A program made the translations under genes and the position numbers. The notes beneath the pieces are model-generated. The model was not told the origin of the DNA. It did no database searches and saw only the letters and a program-made list of their open reading frames with translations. Positions 1 to 12,639 of a DNA stretch of 64,000 nucleotides are shown here, piece after piece. The stretch lies in contig NC_054540.1 in NCBI RefSeq assembly GCF_017654505.1, forward strand, positions 44,128,054 to 44,192,053, written 5' to 3'. The DNA is from Polyodon spathula. Taxonomy: Eukaryota > Chordata > Actinopteri > Acipenseriformes > Polyodontidae. Position 1 is the stretch's first letter, and each line of letters opens with the position of its first letter.

Positions 1-181
1 CGATTGAATTTAAAATCAGTAAAGAAAACTATCTTGAGATTTAAGAAATAAAGTTACTCGAGTCAAGAAAGAATAAAAGGAAAGCTATAGTGACTTCTTA
101 TGCAGGATTGGACTGTATGGGAAATCTAGGGGATCTCTATTCCACTTGAATCCACCACCCTCTCTCTCACCACCCTGTTTT

Positions 182-213
182 GTAAGTCTCCCTGGATAAG
201 GGCGTCTGCCAAG
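182..213 (+). repeat. SINE/L2-type 3' tail fragment
   Basis: A short stretch containing GGATAAGGGCGTCTGCCAA matches the conserved 3' tail I know from many fish tRNA-derived SINEs and their L2-type LINE partners. It sits directly before the first LINE 3' end. No SINE head is visible upstream, so it is a fragment. Confidence 0.5.
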
Positions 214-549
214 GGAAGGTCTCTTTGACTGCGGGGCCATGTTCAGGGCCCTCGTCCGTTCCCGGATTCAGTTAGAGCACGCCCACGCGGAGTCTGCTGG
301 CGACATGATGGCCTTTGTCGACCAGTGGGCTCTGGGTGGCGTGCTCTGTACCACCCCCCCTTTTGTTTGGAATATTTAATTTCCAGTCCTTTTAACCGTT
401 TTTTCTGTTAAATTAGTTACAAGCCCATCCCTTTAGCATCCTCAAAATGAGGATGCTATGTTGAATTCTTCTCTCCAGCTGTCATTTGACGGCTGGAGTA
501 GTCCTCTATGTTGGACGGTCACAACGTGGGCTTTTAAATAGGACTACTT
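214..549 (+). mobile_element. L1-Tx1-like LINE, 3' end copy 1
   Basis: This contains only the last codons and the 3' UTR of the element at 550-1250. The two copies align closely from the GTCTCTTTGACTGC segment through the poly-C stretch, the AATATTTAATTT segment and a perfect hairpin, and both end in AGGACTACT. Copy 2 begins at once, so the two lie head to tail. It is heavily 5'-truncated and non-functional. Confidence 0.6.
435..458 (+). other. LINE 3' UTR hairpin (copy 1)
   Basis: TAGCATCCTC, loop AAAAT, then GAGGATGCTA form a perfect 10-bp stem (434-458). The same stem and loop recur in copy 2 at 1149-1173. A conserved 3' UTR hairpin could be a recognition structure for the LINE reverse transcriptase; that role is inferred. 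Confidence 0.65.
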
Positions 550-1083
550 CCCCAGTGGGAGGCCCTGTACTCGCCGCTAGTCCCTTGGGAAGCTGGGGAC
601 CTGGGATGGAGGGTGCTGCATGGAGCAGTCGCTTCAGGAGAGATCCTGCGTCACTTTATCGACTCGGACGCCGCCTGCCCTTTCTGCGGTCAGTCCGAGT
701 CGGTAGTTCACATTTATTTTTTGTGCGCCAAGCTGCAGCCGTTCTTTCTTCTTTTGAAGAACCTGTTGCTGCAGTTCTGGCTGCATTTCTCCCCCACCCT
801 TCTCATTTTTGGGCACCCTGTTCGTGGCTCCACCAAGGCGAGAGACCTCCTGGTGAATTTGCTCCTGGCTCTTGCTAGACTGTCCATCTACAAGACCAGA
901 AAGCGTAAGATCGCCGGGGAGGGTCTCTTTGACTGCAGAGCCATGTTCAGGGCCCTGGTCCGGTCCCGGGTTAATTTTGAGCACGCCCACGTGGAGTCTG
1001 CTGGCGACATGTCGGCCTTTATCGACCAGTGGGCTCTGGGTGGCGTGCTCTGTACCACCCCCCCTTTTCTTTTGAATATTTAA
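550..1083 (+). pseudogene. L1-Tx1-like LINE ORF2 C-terminal fragment
   Basis: The frame is open from about 550 to the stop at 1081-1083 and encodes the C-terminal end of a non-LTR retrotransposon ORF2. The visible signature is W-R-V-L-H-G-A followed by a zinc-binding motif CPFCGQSESVVHIYFLCAKL (C-x2-C, H, C), which is the arrangement found after the reverse transcriptase domain in L1/Tx1-clade elements of fish. Endonuclease and polymerase domains are absent because the copy is 5'-truncated at about 550. The ATG-initiated reading inside it is not a real start. The 3' UTR with the hairpin and a trinucleotide tail follows. Family assignment rests on recalled similarity, so the clade is moderately sure; the LINE nature is quite sure. 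Confidence 0.65.
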
Positions 1084-1148
1084 TTTACAGTCCTTTTAAC
1101 CGTTTTTTTTTTTTTTTTTTTTTTAAATTAGTTAAAAGCCCATTCCTT

Positions 1149-1173
1149 TAGCATCCTCAAAATGAGGATGCTA
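1149..1173 (+). other. LINE 3' UTR hairpin (copy 2)
   Basis: Same perfect 10-bp stem and AAAAT loop as at 434-458, in the 3' UTR of the second LINE copy. Confidence 0.65.
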
Positions 1174-1237
1174 ATTAGAATTCTTTTCTCCAGCTGTCCT
1201 CTAGTTTGGACTGTCCCATTAATGGGTTTTTAAATAG

Positions 1238-1249
1238 GACTACTACTAC

Positions 1250-1308
<59 letters not shown>
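1238..1308 (+). repeat. (ACT)n/(AAT)n microsatellite at LINE tail
   Basis: ACT repeats pass into about twenty AAT units directly after the second LINE copy. The first copy ends at the same ACTACT point without expansion, so the array probably grew from the LINE tail. From about 1310 to 2000 I see no gene or recognisable element. Confidence 0.85.
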
Positions 1309-2000
1309 CCACAGTATCACAAGTTTTTTCACTGACAAATTATTTTTTCTATCCAGCACTAAACACTAACATCCCATTAATATTGTGGATGTATTAGGAG
1401 AGATTTGGATGGTCCCTTTATTTTAAGTTACATTTTCTTTACATTGTCTGAAAGGAGTTTTGACAGACTGTATTTATGGTTCAGTGAAGTTGTTTGTTTT
1501 TTATGCCGCTGTTTCTCAGGTTCCTATCATTTTAGTCTTGTTCCCATTCACACTGTTTATATTTCCTGAGTGAATTAATGGAAATATAGACAGTACTGCA
1601 GCCAAATCATTTTTTAACAGATATCCCCGGTCTAAAATAATTTCTGATTCAATCTGATATGAATTCCTTTAAACGGGACCTGTGTTTATTTATTTATTTT
1701 TTTTCCTTGAAACCCACAAACTGGCAGTGGCCTAGGTTCTGGATTGCTGAGAATGACTAGTGTCCTGTAATTGCAGTAATTGGTCAGTGTCATTTACTGT
1801 CAGTATCAATCCGGTAAAGCCATGCATTACCGTTATGTAATTGATAAACCATAGTAAGTAAATTGAGTAAACTGATCATTAAAATATAGACCGTCTTCTT
1901 GATATTCTTAATATAATTGTCACCTAGCTTGTAATTATACACATGAAGTGTACAAAAATGAAAACTTTTTTTTCTGAAATAAATTACTTTAAAATAAATA

Positions 2001-3414
<1,414 letters not shown>

Positions 3415-3415
3415 A

Positions 3416-3490
<75 letters not shown>
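3415..3490. repeat. (TA)n microsatellite
   Basis: TA array of about 75 bases on the right flank of the Tc1-like element. The 370 bases that follow contain no recognised gene. Confidence 0.95.
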
Positions 3491-3493
<3 letters not shown>

Positions 3494-3861
3494 TGTGTAA
3501 TAAATACCAATATACTGTTATTTGTGGATTGTCCAACCCCTTTGTATATTTTCATGATTTATGTATTATTATTGTTTGTGATGTGGGCAAAAAGCCGGCA
3601 CCATTATTTGTTATTGTTTTAAATTCCTCATGAGAATGCGTGACTATCAGCTACTGATTATATAACTAGCTGACAGTCACACAGACCTAATAAACTTGTG
3701 CAGACTATGGCCGAGGGGTAATAAGATAATTAATAGTTAGTTAACCCTTTGGCCAGAATATAAAAGACCTGCAGTTTGTCTGCACGGTGGAGAGTGATGG
3801 AACGACACAGGAGTAAAGTGAGCTATCTTGATAACCAAACAATTGCTATTAGTATTATATA

Positions 3862-4921
3862 CAGTGGCTCTCAAAAGTATTCACCTCCCTTGGACTTTTT
3901 CTAATTTTATTGTGTTACAACATGAAATCAAAATGGATTTAATTAGGAATTTTTGCCACTGATCAACACAAAAAAAGTCCATAATGTCAAAGTGTTCTAA
4001 ATTAACTACAAATATAAAACAGAAAATAATTGATTGCATAAGTATTCACCCCCTTTGCTATGACACACCTAAATAATCTCTGGTGCAACCAATTGCCTTT
4101 AGAAGTCACATAATTTGTTGAATGGAGTCCACCTGTGTGCAATTATGGTGTTTCACATGATTTCAGGTCAAATACACCTGTCTCTGGGAGGTCCCATAGT
4201 TGGCTAGTACATTTCCTAACAAAAATAACATCATGAAAAAGAAGGAACATTGAAAGCAAATCCGGAATAAGGTTCTTCAAAAGCACCAATCAGGGGTAGG
4301 ATATAAGAACACTTCCAAGGCATTGAATATCCCCCGGAGCACAGTAAAGTCCATTATTAAGAAATGGAGAGAACATGGCACAACTGTGAATCTGTCTAGA
4401 ACAGGCCGTCCTCAAAAACTGAGTAAACGGGCGAGAAGGGCACTAGTCAGGGAGGCCACCAAGAGGCCTATGGCAACTCTAAAGGAGTTAGAGTCTTCCA
4501 CGGCTGAGCTGGGAGACTTTGCATATGACAACAATAGCCCGGGTGCTTCACAAGACTGGCCTTTATGGGAGAGTGACAAAAAGAAGGCCATTGTTAAAAA
4601 ATCTCACATCAAATCTCAGCTAGTTTGACAGAAGGCATGTGGGAGATTCTGAGACCAAGTGGAAGAAGATTCTATGGTCTGATGAGACCAAAATAGAGCT
4701 TTTTGGCCTCAACGCTAAGTGCTATGTTTGTTGCAAGCCTAACACCTCACATCATCCTGAGAACATCATCCCTACCGTGAAGCATGGTGGTGGCAGTATC
4801 ATGCTATGGGGATGTTTCTCTGCTTCAGGGTCTGGAAAGCTCATGAAGATAGAGGGTACAATGGATGCAGCAGAGAGAAATCCTGGAGGAAAACCTGTTG
4901 AAGTCTGCAAGAGACCTGGGA
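3862..4921 (+). mobile_element. Tc1-like element, family A, 3'-truncated
   Basis: It begins after a TA with CAGTGGCTCTCAAAAGTATT. The same terminal sequence closes the family A copy at about 42214 in the opposite orientation. The element stops abruptly at about 4921, where sequence of a different Tc1 family starts. Three bases (GAC) at the junction could belong to either, which suggests end joining rather than a TA insertion. Confidence 0.8.
4233..4900 (+). pseudogene. Tc1-like transposase, family A, broken
   Basis: An ATG at 4233 opens the frame, but a TGA replaces the expected serine codon six codons in. The helix-turn-helix region follows, with the GRPR-like basic motif seen as TGRPQKLSKRARRALVREAT. 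After a frame change near 4600 the first catalytic motif is clear, [11 protein letters not shown], followed by [20 protein letters not shown]. The second and third acidic motifs are missing because the element is cut at 4921. Family members are about 340 residues long, so roughly a third is lost. Confidence 0.8.
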
Positions 4922-6490
4922 CCAATTCTCTCCTATTACTGAATTACAAATGGTACATTGAAATTTCGTTCTGTTCGATATTTTATTTTAAAACACTTAA
5001 ACTCAAAATCAATTATTGTAAGGCGACATTGGTTTTATGTTGGGAAATATTTTTAAGAAAAATAAAAAACTGAAATGTCTTGCTTGCATAAGTATTCAAC
5101 CCCAACACATTAATATTTGGTAGAGCCACCTTTCGCTGCAATAACAGCTTTAAGTCTTTTGGGATAAGTATGTACCAGCTTTGCACACAGTGTCGGAGTG
5201 ATTTTTGCCCATTCTTCTTGGCAGATTTGCTCCAGGTTGTTCAAGTTGGTTGGACGACGTTTGTAGACTGCAATTTTCAAATAGTGCCACAGATTCTCAA
5301 TAGGATTGAGATCAGGACTTTGACTGGGCCACTGTCGGACATTCACCTTTTTGTTCTCGAGCCACTCCAATGTTGCTTTGGCCTTGTGCATGGGATAATT
5401 GTCCTGCTGAAAGGTAAATTTCCTCCCAAGCTTCAGTTTTTTAGCAGACTGAAACAGATTCTCTTGCAGTATTTTCCTGTATTTTGCTTCCTTCCTTCAA
5501 TTGTAACAAAATGCCCAGTCCCTGCTGAAGCATCCTCACAGCATGATGCTGCCACCACCATACTTCACTGTAGGGATGTTGTGTCTTGAGGCATGGGCAG
5601 TGTTAGGTTTGCGCCACACATAGCGCTTTGAGTTTTGGCCAAAAAGCTCTATCTTGGTCTCATCTGACCACAAAACCTTTTCCCACATCGCAGCTGGGTC
5701 ACTCTCATGCTTTCTGGCAAACTCTAGACGTGCTTTCAGATGGTACTTTTTGAGTAGCTGCTTTTTTCTTGCCACCCTCCCATACAGGCCAGTGTTATGC
5801 AGAGCTCTTGATATGGTTGACTGGTGCACCATTACTCCACTCCCAGCCACTGAACTCTGTAGCTTCTTCAAAGTGATTGTTGGCCTCTCTGTGGCTTCTC
5901 TCACAAGTCTCCTTCTTGTTTGAGCGTTGAGTTTTGAGGGACAGCCTTTTCTTGGCAGTGCGTGAGTGGTGTGATGCAGCTTCCACTTCCTGATTATTGA
6001 TCCAACTGTGCTCACTGGGATATCCAAACACTTGGATATTATTTTGTACCCTTCCCCTAATGTATGCATTTGTATTACTTTATCTCTAACTTCTGTAGAA
6101 TGCTCTTTGATCTTCATTTTCCTTTCACAGCCTTACCAATGATCCTTCAACAGTGGGATTTTTATCCAGAAAATGTGACAGCAACTTTAATGGTTCACAG
6201 GTGGAGGCCAATGGTAAGGTAATTGTGTCCTCGTTAGGGCAATTTCTTTCATCGATGCAAACTGGGAGCTTCCACAGCACAGGGGTTGAATACATATGCA
6301 AGCAAGATATTTCTGTTTTTTATTTTTCTTAAAAATATTTCCCCACATAAAACCAATGTCACCTTACAATAATTGATTCTGAGTTTCAGTGTTTAAAAAT
6401 AAATTATCAAACAGAATGAAATTTCAATGTACCATTTGTAATTCAGTAATATGAGAGAATTGGCCAGGGGTCTGAATACTTTTGCAAGGC
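4922..6490 (-). mobile_element. Tc1-like element, family B
   Basis: Long inverted repeats of about 200 bases bound it: the left one (from ACCAATTCTCTC at 4921) is the reverse complement of 6290-6470. The outermost 35 or so bases of the left repeat are missing at the junction with family A. The right end reads ACTTTTGCAAGGC. A MITE at 32579-32917 has the same ends. Confidence 0.85.
5110..6117 (-). pseudogene. Tc1-like transposase, family B, nearly complete but broken
   Basis: The ATG at 6117 opens a 193-codon frame with the DNA-binding region, the linker basic motif and the first catalytic motif [11 protein letters not shown], ending at a TGA that replaces the usual tryptophan of the SIML-W-GCF motif (5536). 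After a further frameshift, the second half (5391-5110) contains the end of the QQDN-type segment, [15 protein letters not shown] with the third acidic residue, and the typical C-terminus [13 protein letters not shown]. The second catalytic Asp is readable in the nucleotide sequence just upstream of 5391. All three DDE motifs are therefore present, but at least one stop and one frameshift separate them. Length matches the family at about 340 codons. Confidence 0.85.
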
Positions 6491-6502
6491 TATAACCTAA
6501 TT

Positions 6503-6614
<112 letters not shown>

Positions 6615-7304
6615 ATCCCCCCACAATTGCCCAAAATATCAAGCAATTGTGTTGTTTAAAATAAAATAAAAAAATATGTTGCTTTTAAAAATGGAGATAT
6701 TTTCTTTCTTTGTGAGTTTTGTCTGGTTTGCTGGGTATAGGTAAAGACAGTGTGAGTTAAAGGCATCTTTATGCATTGGTATTATTGAGCATTATACACA
6801 TGATTAAAAAATGCAACTATTGCCACCCCATCATCAAAAGTTTTTTTTTTGGGACGGGGGGCTGTAAACTGGAGTGAACGGCTTTTTACACCTGTTCTGT
6901 TATCTTTTTGTTTTTAGCCCGTATGCTCTTTTGTTTTTTTGTTTTGTAAAACTGTTTAGTTTCATAAAAAGCTGAGCGCCTTTGCGTCTCAGTTTCACTA
7001 GTCAGTACTGCTTTGTTTTGGATTCATTTCCTGGTCTGACGTCACCCTTGCAGCAATCTCTTTCACAACTCTATATAGACAAACATATTTTAAAAAAATG
7101 ACATTAGCTGAAAGGCAGTGAAAACAGTTTGAAAAATTGTCTTTCCTGGAAAATTAGGTTATTTCTTGATTTCCTCTTCCCCGAATTAAATGCTAACATT
7201 TGCATAATGCAAATATTTTTTGCTGTAATTAAGTAAAAAAGACATGTCTGGCATAACAATATGTTAGCCGAGGGGGGAATAAAAATTATTAACTGTTCCA
7301 TGTA

Positions 7305-7306
7305 TT

Positions 7307-7372
<66 letters not shown>
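7305..7372. repeat. (AAT)n microsatellite
   Basis: About 22 AAT units. The 1.3 kb from 7373 to 8666 holds only short chance frames and no recognised element or gene. Confidence 0.95.
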
Positions 7373-7373
<1 letters not shown>

Positions 7374-8889
7374 TACAGAGAACATGATTTATTCAGAGTT
7401 ATAGGGTACCAGGTGATATGAGTGTAAATGACAGGGTAAGGTCATTGGGAATTGGATGGCATTAACATTATTTGGAAAGATTGTGAAGAGGCAAGAATAA
7501 TGGCAGAGTGTCATCAGTCAGTGTTTTCTTTATGGCTGGTTCAATTTCCCAGTGTAACACTTGTGTGATATATGAGACACTAACCTGATTTAGTATCTCT
7601 AAATGGCAATGGGTGGTTTGCAAGCTGAGCAGACTTCACCTGGGTCTCACATACAGCTAGCATTCAAACCAATATGAAGCTCATTAGCTAATTGCAACTG
7701 ATTGCTATAAAGATGATAAGATAGAGAAAGGTGACCCGCTACAGCCTGCAGCTCGTCTCGAGTCCTTGGAGAACACATTGTCGGGACGTAGCTCTGTCTT
7801 ATACAATTGATTGCAGATTGGAAGATGAGCGGTCAGGCTTCTGCCTTCGGTGTAAATTTACCTCTACCTGACATTGCTGGAACTAAAAGGGGTCAGTGAT
7901 CCAGATACAACAGAGAAACATCCGAAGAGGAACTGAATCTGGGGATTTTCCAAAAGAGAGAAAAAAAAGAAAACTGAGGATATGGAACCCTTAATGGTAC
8001 TTAATGGGTTAATGTGTGGTGGTGACTTTATCATTTCTGTTGGACTGGTCTGGTTTAGCTTTGTTCTTTTTCTAAACAAATCCTTTTATGACCCTTTATC
8101 TTTTCAGTGTATCCAGCCCCAAACCAGGTCTCCTCTCATTAATACAGGATCACTCACATTGAAGTATTTCAGAACAAAAACTGAAATTGCTGTCTCCCCA
8201 TTTATAATTCACAGGAAATAATGAGCCAGAGAGGCATGGCATTATTGAGCCATTAGAAAAAGGGACTCAAGTGAATATGCCTTGCAGATTTCTTTGCAAT
8301 GATACACTCAGTTCCGCAGATGTGTTCTTGTTGAACAAGCTCTTCATGCAGTATCTTAGCAACAACGTCATTGCATTATGTGGCACACGGCCCAATGCTT
8401 TTTTTGTAAAGTTATTCTTAGACACTTCCATGCATATTAAAATAGAAATGGAAATGTGTTCCTGGCATGCCTAATACACTGTATTGCTTTTCATGAGATG
8501 TATTCACATGTATCATTTAAACAAGCTGCAACAAGTAACATATCATACAGGTTGAGAGAATACAGACAGATTCAAACCCTTATCCTACACTGTGAAAACC
8601 ACATGTTAAACAATACAGACTAATGCAGATTGTGTTGGGAAAGTCTCTATTAAATTATAACGTTAGGTTATTACCATAACCCTGATTCCGTGAAAAGTAA
8701 TGACAACCATTACCGAATGGGAAGAGCCCTCTCTGACAGCCAATCACTGAGCATATATAAAAAAAGTTGCCCTATCAGGGCCCTGCTGTGAGGAACGGGT
8801 CCCTCCCACTTCCTGCTGAAGAGGGATGTCCTCACAGTAGCATATAGTTATTTTCTTTCGAAAGGTCAGCTGGGGACACGACATCGAAG

Positions 8890-8937
8890 GGTAATGGTTG
8901 TCATTATTTTTCAGGTAACCAGGGTTATGGTAATAAC
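8890..8937. other. DIRS internal complementary region
   Basis: GGTAATGGTTGTCATTA and AGGGTTATGGTAATAAC here are the reverse complement of the outer left terminus (8667-8714). In DIRS elements this region aligns the ends to form the circular DNA intermediate. Confidence 0.8.
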
Positions 8938-9095
8938 TAACATTCCCTTTCAATGGAATGACAATGGGAAGCTGTACCAAAGCTGTCATAGATCCAGATT
9001 ACCGACAGTACAGCCTCACGGCGATAGCTTCAGAGCCCACATGACACCTAAGGCCATGCCGTCTGCAACACCCTACAGTCCAGAGTGGGTCTCGC

Positions 9096-9863
9096 TCAGT
9101 TTGCAACATCAAGGTGGTAGAAATGAGCAAATGTCTGACTACCTGTCCATGTAGCAGCATTGCATAGCTCATCTAAGGAGGCGCCATGAAGGAAATCCCA
9201 CGAAGTTGCCTGGCCCCTGTTAGAATGGGCCGTAATGTCCCCTGGTAATGGGGAGTCCGTCTGTTCATACGCCAAGCGTATCGCATCTGTCACCCAGTGT
9301 GTTAAAAGTTGCTTTGATAGGGCCTGACCTATAGAGCAGGACCCGGAGCAGACAAACAGCTGGTTGGACTGTCTCCAGGTCACTGTCCTATCCAGATAAC
9401 AGCACAGAGCCCGAACTGGGCATAGCGTGCGTTGTCTACGGTCCTCCTCTGACTGGTGCGGGGGAGGTCTGAAAGTTTCCAAAACCACCGATTGGTTAAT
9501 ATGGAATGAGGATACCACCTTTGGGAAAAAGGATGGATTTGTTCTTAATGTTACCTGCGAGTCACTTCCAGTAAAAGTCATACATGTGTCATCGATGGAC
9601 AGTGCATGAAGCTCACTTACTTGTTTGGTAGTTGTAATGGCTATTAAAAATTCCACTTTCAATGAAACAAGACGTAGTTCTGCTGACACCATGGGCTCAA
9701 ATGGTGGACCCATAAGGGCCCACAGTACCAGTTCTAGATCCCCCTTGGGGACCATACTTTTCATGGGAATGGGCCCAGGCTGGAGGCATCTGTAGTGACC
9801 ACTTCCTTTCTGTGAGGGGATCCAAGGGAAGATCCGAGACACAGATTGCTGGGAAGGAGACAC
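9096..9863 (-). pseudogene. DIRS tyrosine recombinase, N-terminally fused to RNase H remnant
   Basis: A 255-codon frame in which roughly residues 40-250 match the phage-integrase-like recombinase of DIRS elements. TKQVSELHALS is box I; the catalytic Arg expected before VSEL is Gln here. Further on are CPVRALCCYLDRT, then AHSNRGQATSW, which keeps the H-x2-R pair of box II. FAHFYHLDV near the C-terminus holds the likely nucleophilic Tyr. The first 35 or so codons are out-of-frame RNase H sequence: in another frame VVTTDAS, the start of the RNase H domain, is readable near 9805. Most of RNase H and the recombinase N-terminus are therefore deleted. The family role is integration of the circular intermediate. 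The Arg loss suggests inactivity. Confidence 0.85.
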
Positions 9864-9866
9864 GAC

Positions 9867-10520
9867 TCATGTCTTCCGGTATTGTCTGGACACTCGCACT
9901 AGCCGGTACTGATCTTGGACCGAGTGCACCTTGAGCATATTTACCCAGACTTGAAGCGCACGCAATCTCAGCAGCCCTAGTGGAAGGATTCTCGAGGAGG
10001 CTGCCATCAGCCCCAACAACCTTTTATATATTCTGACCTGTAGGAGAGCATCCTCTGTGAGTAGGGAGAGTGTGGCTTCCAACGACCGAATCCTGTCTTC
10101 CGACAGTGAGGCAAGCATGCTCATACAGTTCAGTTTGATCCCCAGGAACACTGTGGACTGAGATGGTACGAAGTTGCTCTTCTGTTGATGCATAGAGAGC
10201 ATTAGCTTCGTCACATGATCTATGACCTGTTTTGTGTGCGCCTGTGTGTGCTTTTGAATGTGCACAAATTAGCCAATTGTCCAGATAGTTCAGGATCCGA
10301 ATACCCCGCAGCCTGAGTGGAGCCAGTGCTGCATCTATGCACTTTGAAAATGTGCGGGGCACCAGCGAGAGGCCAAACTGAAGCACGCAGAATTCGTACT
10401 CGTTGCCTTGAAAGGCGAAGCGCATATACTTTCTGTGCGTGGGACGGATCAGGACATGGAAGTAGGCATCTTGCAGGTCGATCGATGTGAACCAGTCGTC
10501 CGGCTGGACGGACTAGAGGA
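9867..10520 (-). pseudogene. DIRS reverse transcriptase, broken
   Basis: Overlapping minus-strand frames give a DIRS-type polymerase. AYFHVLIRP is readable near 10470, then MRFAFQGNEYEFCVLQFGLS, then RILNYLDNWLICAHSK. The last is the catalytic loop: DIRS elements normally have Y-L-D-D, and here the second Asp is Asn. After a frameshift near 10240 comes the thumb/connection segment with VFLGIKLNC and PLGLLRLRALQVW. A stop near 10512 and another upstream break the N-terminal part. It lies just before the recombinase, as expected. Confidence 0.82.
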
Positions 10521-10807
10521 TATGCTGTGTTATCAACATGTTGAACTTCCTCTGTTTGAGGAATAAGTTGAAGACCCTGAGGACCAGAATAGGTCTGAAA
10601 CCGCCATCCCTCTAACACCAGGAAGTACCTGGAGTAAAAGCTGTTGAGGGCATCGCTTGGGTTTTCTGTTGAAGATTGATGATCACCGGTTGCAGGAGTA
10701 TCGCGCTCGCTGGAGCGTATCCATGTCTCATTATCGATAGCAGCCAGGAGTCCTGGGTGCAGCCTTGCCATGGGTCATTTCCTTGGGTCAGTCGGTTGTG
10801 AGGGGGG

Positions 10808-11307
10808 TTGGTGGCAGCCAGGGCCCCTCAGGGTCAGTCTCCCTTGGGCTTGGGAGGGGGAGGGTCTTTCTTAGGCCCCGGCCTCAGTCTCCAGCCAGAT
10901 AACTGGTTACCCCTGGCCTGTGGTGGTCCCTTGCCGCCGGCTCTTCCTCTGCCTACTTGTCTGTTCTGGGATGGAGGGCGTCGCTCAGGCCCCGTTGCCC
11001 CTGCAGGCTATGAACGCCACCTTGGGCACTGGCAGTAGGCAGGGAGGCGTGAAAACTTTGAAGCGACCTCCGTGGCCCTGTGGGACCTCTCAGACTCCTT
11101 TGGGGATAGAGCTGCTTTCCTGCACTTAGTTCTTTTGGAGAACTTCCTGCATGGAGAGCAGTCCAACTCACCCCTCAGTGCTTTGGCAATGTAGTCTGGC
11201 ACCAAGCATCTGGTGCAGGACAAGTGCTCGTCCTGTCTGGGCAGCTTCACTGAGTACTGGTCACACTGGTGAAAACCAGCGGAGGACCCAGTGGAACGCA
11301 TTGACAT
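10808..11307 (-). pseudogene. DIRS gag-like ORF remnant
   Basis: The best frame (11307-11008) contains PRQDEHLSCTRCLVPDYIAK and later CSPC, a cysteine-pair pattern resembling the zinc-binding gag-like ORF1 of vertebrate DIRS elements. It precedes the polymerase, as in the family. To its right, 11310-11760 contains GC-rich direct repeats based on GTGCCGAG-type units, and 11760-12050 holds nothing further that I recognise. Assignment depends on position and cysteine pattern, so confidence is moderate. Confidence 0.5.
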
Positions 11308-12239
11308 GACTCATGCATAGATGGGGCTGCTGCTCTTGGTGCCGAGAGGAACCGCGATCGGTGCCGAGCAGTCGGTACTGTGTCTATTGGTGCCAAGGTT
11401 GGTGCTGAGAGAGATCACGGTCGGTGTCGAGTGCATTTGTGCCGATGGAGAGCGCAGTCAGTGCCGGGCTGTAGACAGTGCCCAAGGTGTTCACACCTGT
11501 GCGGAGTCAATCAGGCCCGGGGTCGGCGCCGAAGGGAAGCGTGGTCAGTGCCGGGCTATAGAAGGCGCCGAGGATGTTCCCACCGGTGCTGAGTCAATTG
11601 GGGCCGGGGTCGACATCGTAGAGAGCGTTGTTGGTGTCGAGTCAATCAGCATCGAGGGCAAGCACAGCCACACTAGGATAGCACGAGGCTTGAGAGGGGC
11701 ACTAGGCCTGAGCTGTTTTTTTTTTTTTCTCTGTGACTGATTAAATTGAAATAGAGGACGATGCTACGAGCCCGTGGGGTCACTCTACAGCACCACAACA
11801 GCTCCAAAGACGGTAGAGAAACCTATACAAGGTAGTGGAACAGAGAGTAATGGCCACTTGCCAATCTCCAATAGAGGGGTCGAAACCAGCTCTATTCAGA
11901 CAGGAAAATCAGGCAGGAGTACTCTCAACAATGCTCGAAAGCGTGATTTTACCATGAATTATTTTAAATTTGAAGGTATAAACCAACAAATCAGCCAAAT
12001 TCAGACAAAGAAAGCACGAGGCAATCTGTGACCTGTCTCAGTGAAGTGAGAGAGAAAATGGCAATATGCTACTGTGAGGACATCCCTCTTCAGCAGGAGG
12101 TGGGAGCGACTTCCTCCTCACAGCAGGGCCCTGATAGGGCAGCTTTTTTATATATGCTCAGTGATTGGCAGTCAGAGATGGCTCTTCCCTTTCGGTAATG
12201 GTTGTCCTTCTATTGAAAGGTAACAGTATATGTTCTCAG

Positions 12240-12546
12240 CACCATACCTGGATGTTTGGAAGGAAGTAATAACAAAACAACAATCATTCTGTTTGGTCAG
12301 GTTTCCTCTTGTGTGCTTCTGTGGTGCAATGCAAGACACAGGCAGCATACACATACTGGCATGCTTTTCTTTTCATTTCATGATTTGCAGTAAAATGTTC
12401 AGAACTATCCTGTCCTATCACTGTCTTCGGTGCAGCATACATGCCACAATAGTTTGGTTTCAACAATGTATTAAATAGTGTATTTTAAATATTATTCTCT
12501 TTAGATTTATAGGGGAAAGCAGGCAGACCCTTTATGGCATATAATT
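12240..12546. other. no recognised gene or element
   Basis: Only chance frames are present between the DIRS right end and the next degenerate repeat. Confidence 0.5.
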
Positions 12547-12639
12547 AGGGCTTCTGTTTTTCGGTTTTTATTAATTTCATTTTTCAGTGCTTATTTTGAG
12601 CTATTTTTGAGTTTTATGTAGATTGGTTTTATTTGGGGC

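Larger units (their letters stand above)
8667..12225 (-). mobile_element. DIRS-type tyrosine-recombinase retrotransposon
   Basis: About 190 bases at the left (8700-8855) recur inverted at the right (12060-12225), sharing for example CAATCACTGAGCATATATAA and GAAGAGGGATGTCCTCACAG. Downstream of the recombinase, 8890-8937 is the near-complement of the extreme left end 8667-8714. Inverted terminal repeats plus an internal complementary region are diagnostic of DIRS1-like elements, which replicate through a circular intermediate and integrate by tyrosine recombinase without target duplications. The gene order on the minus strand is gag-like, reverse transcriptase, truncated RNase H, recombinase. 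Internal deletions and stops make this copy dead. Confidence 0.88.
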
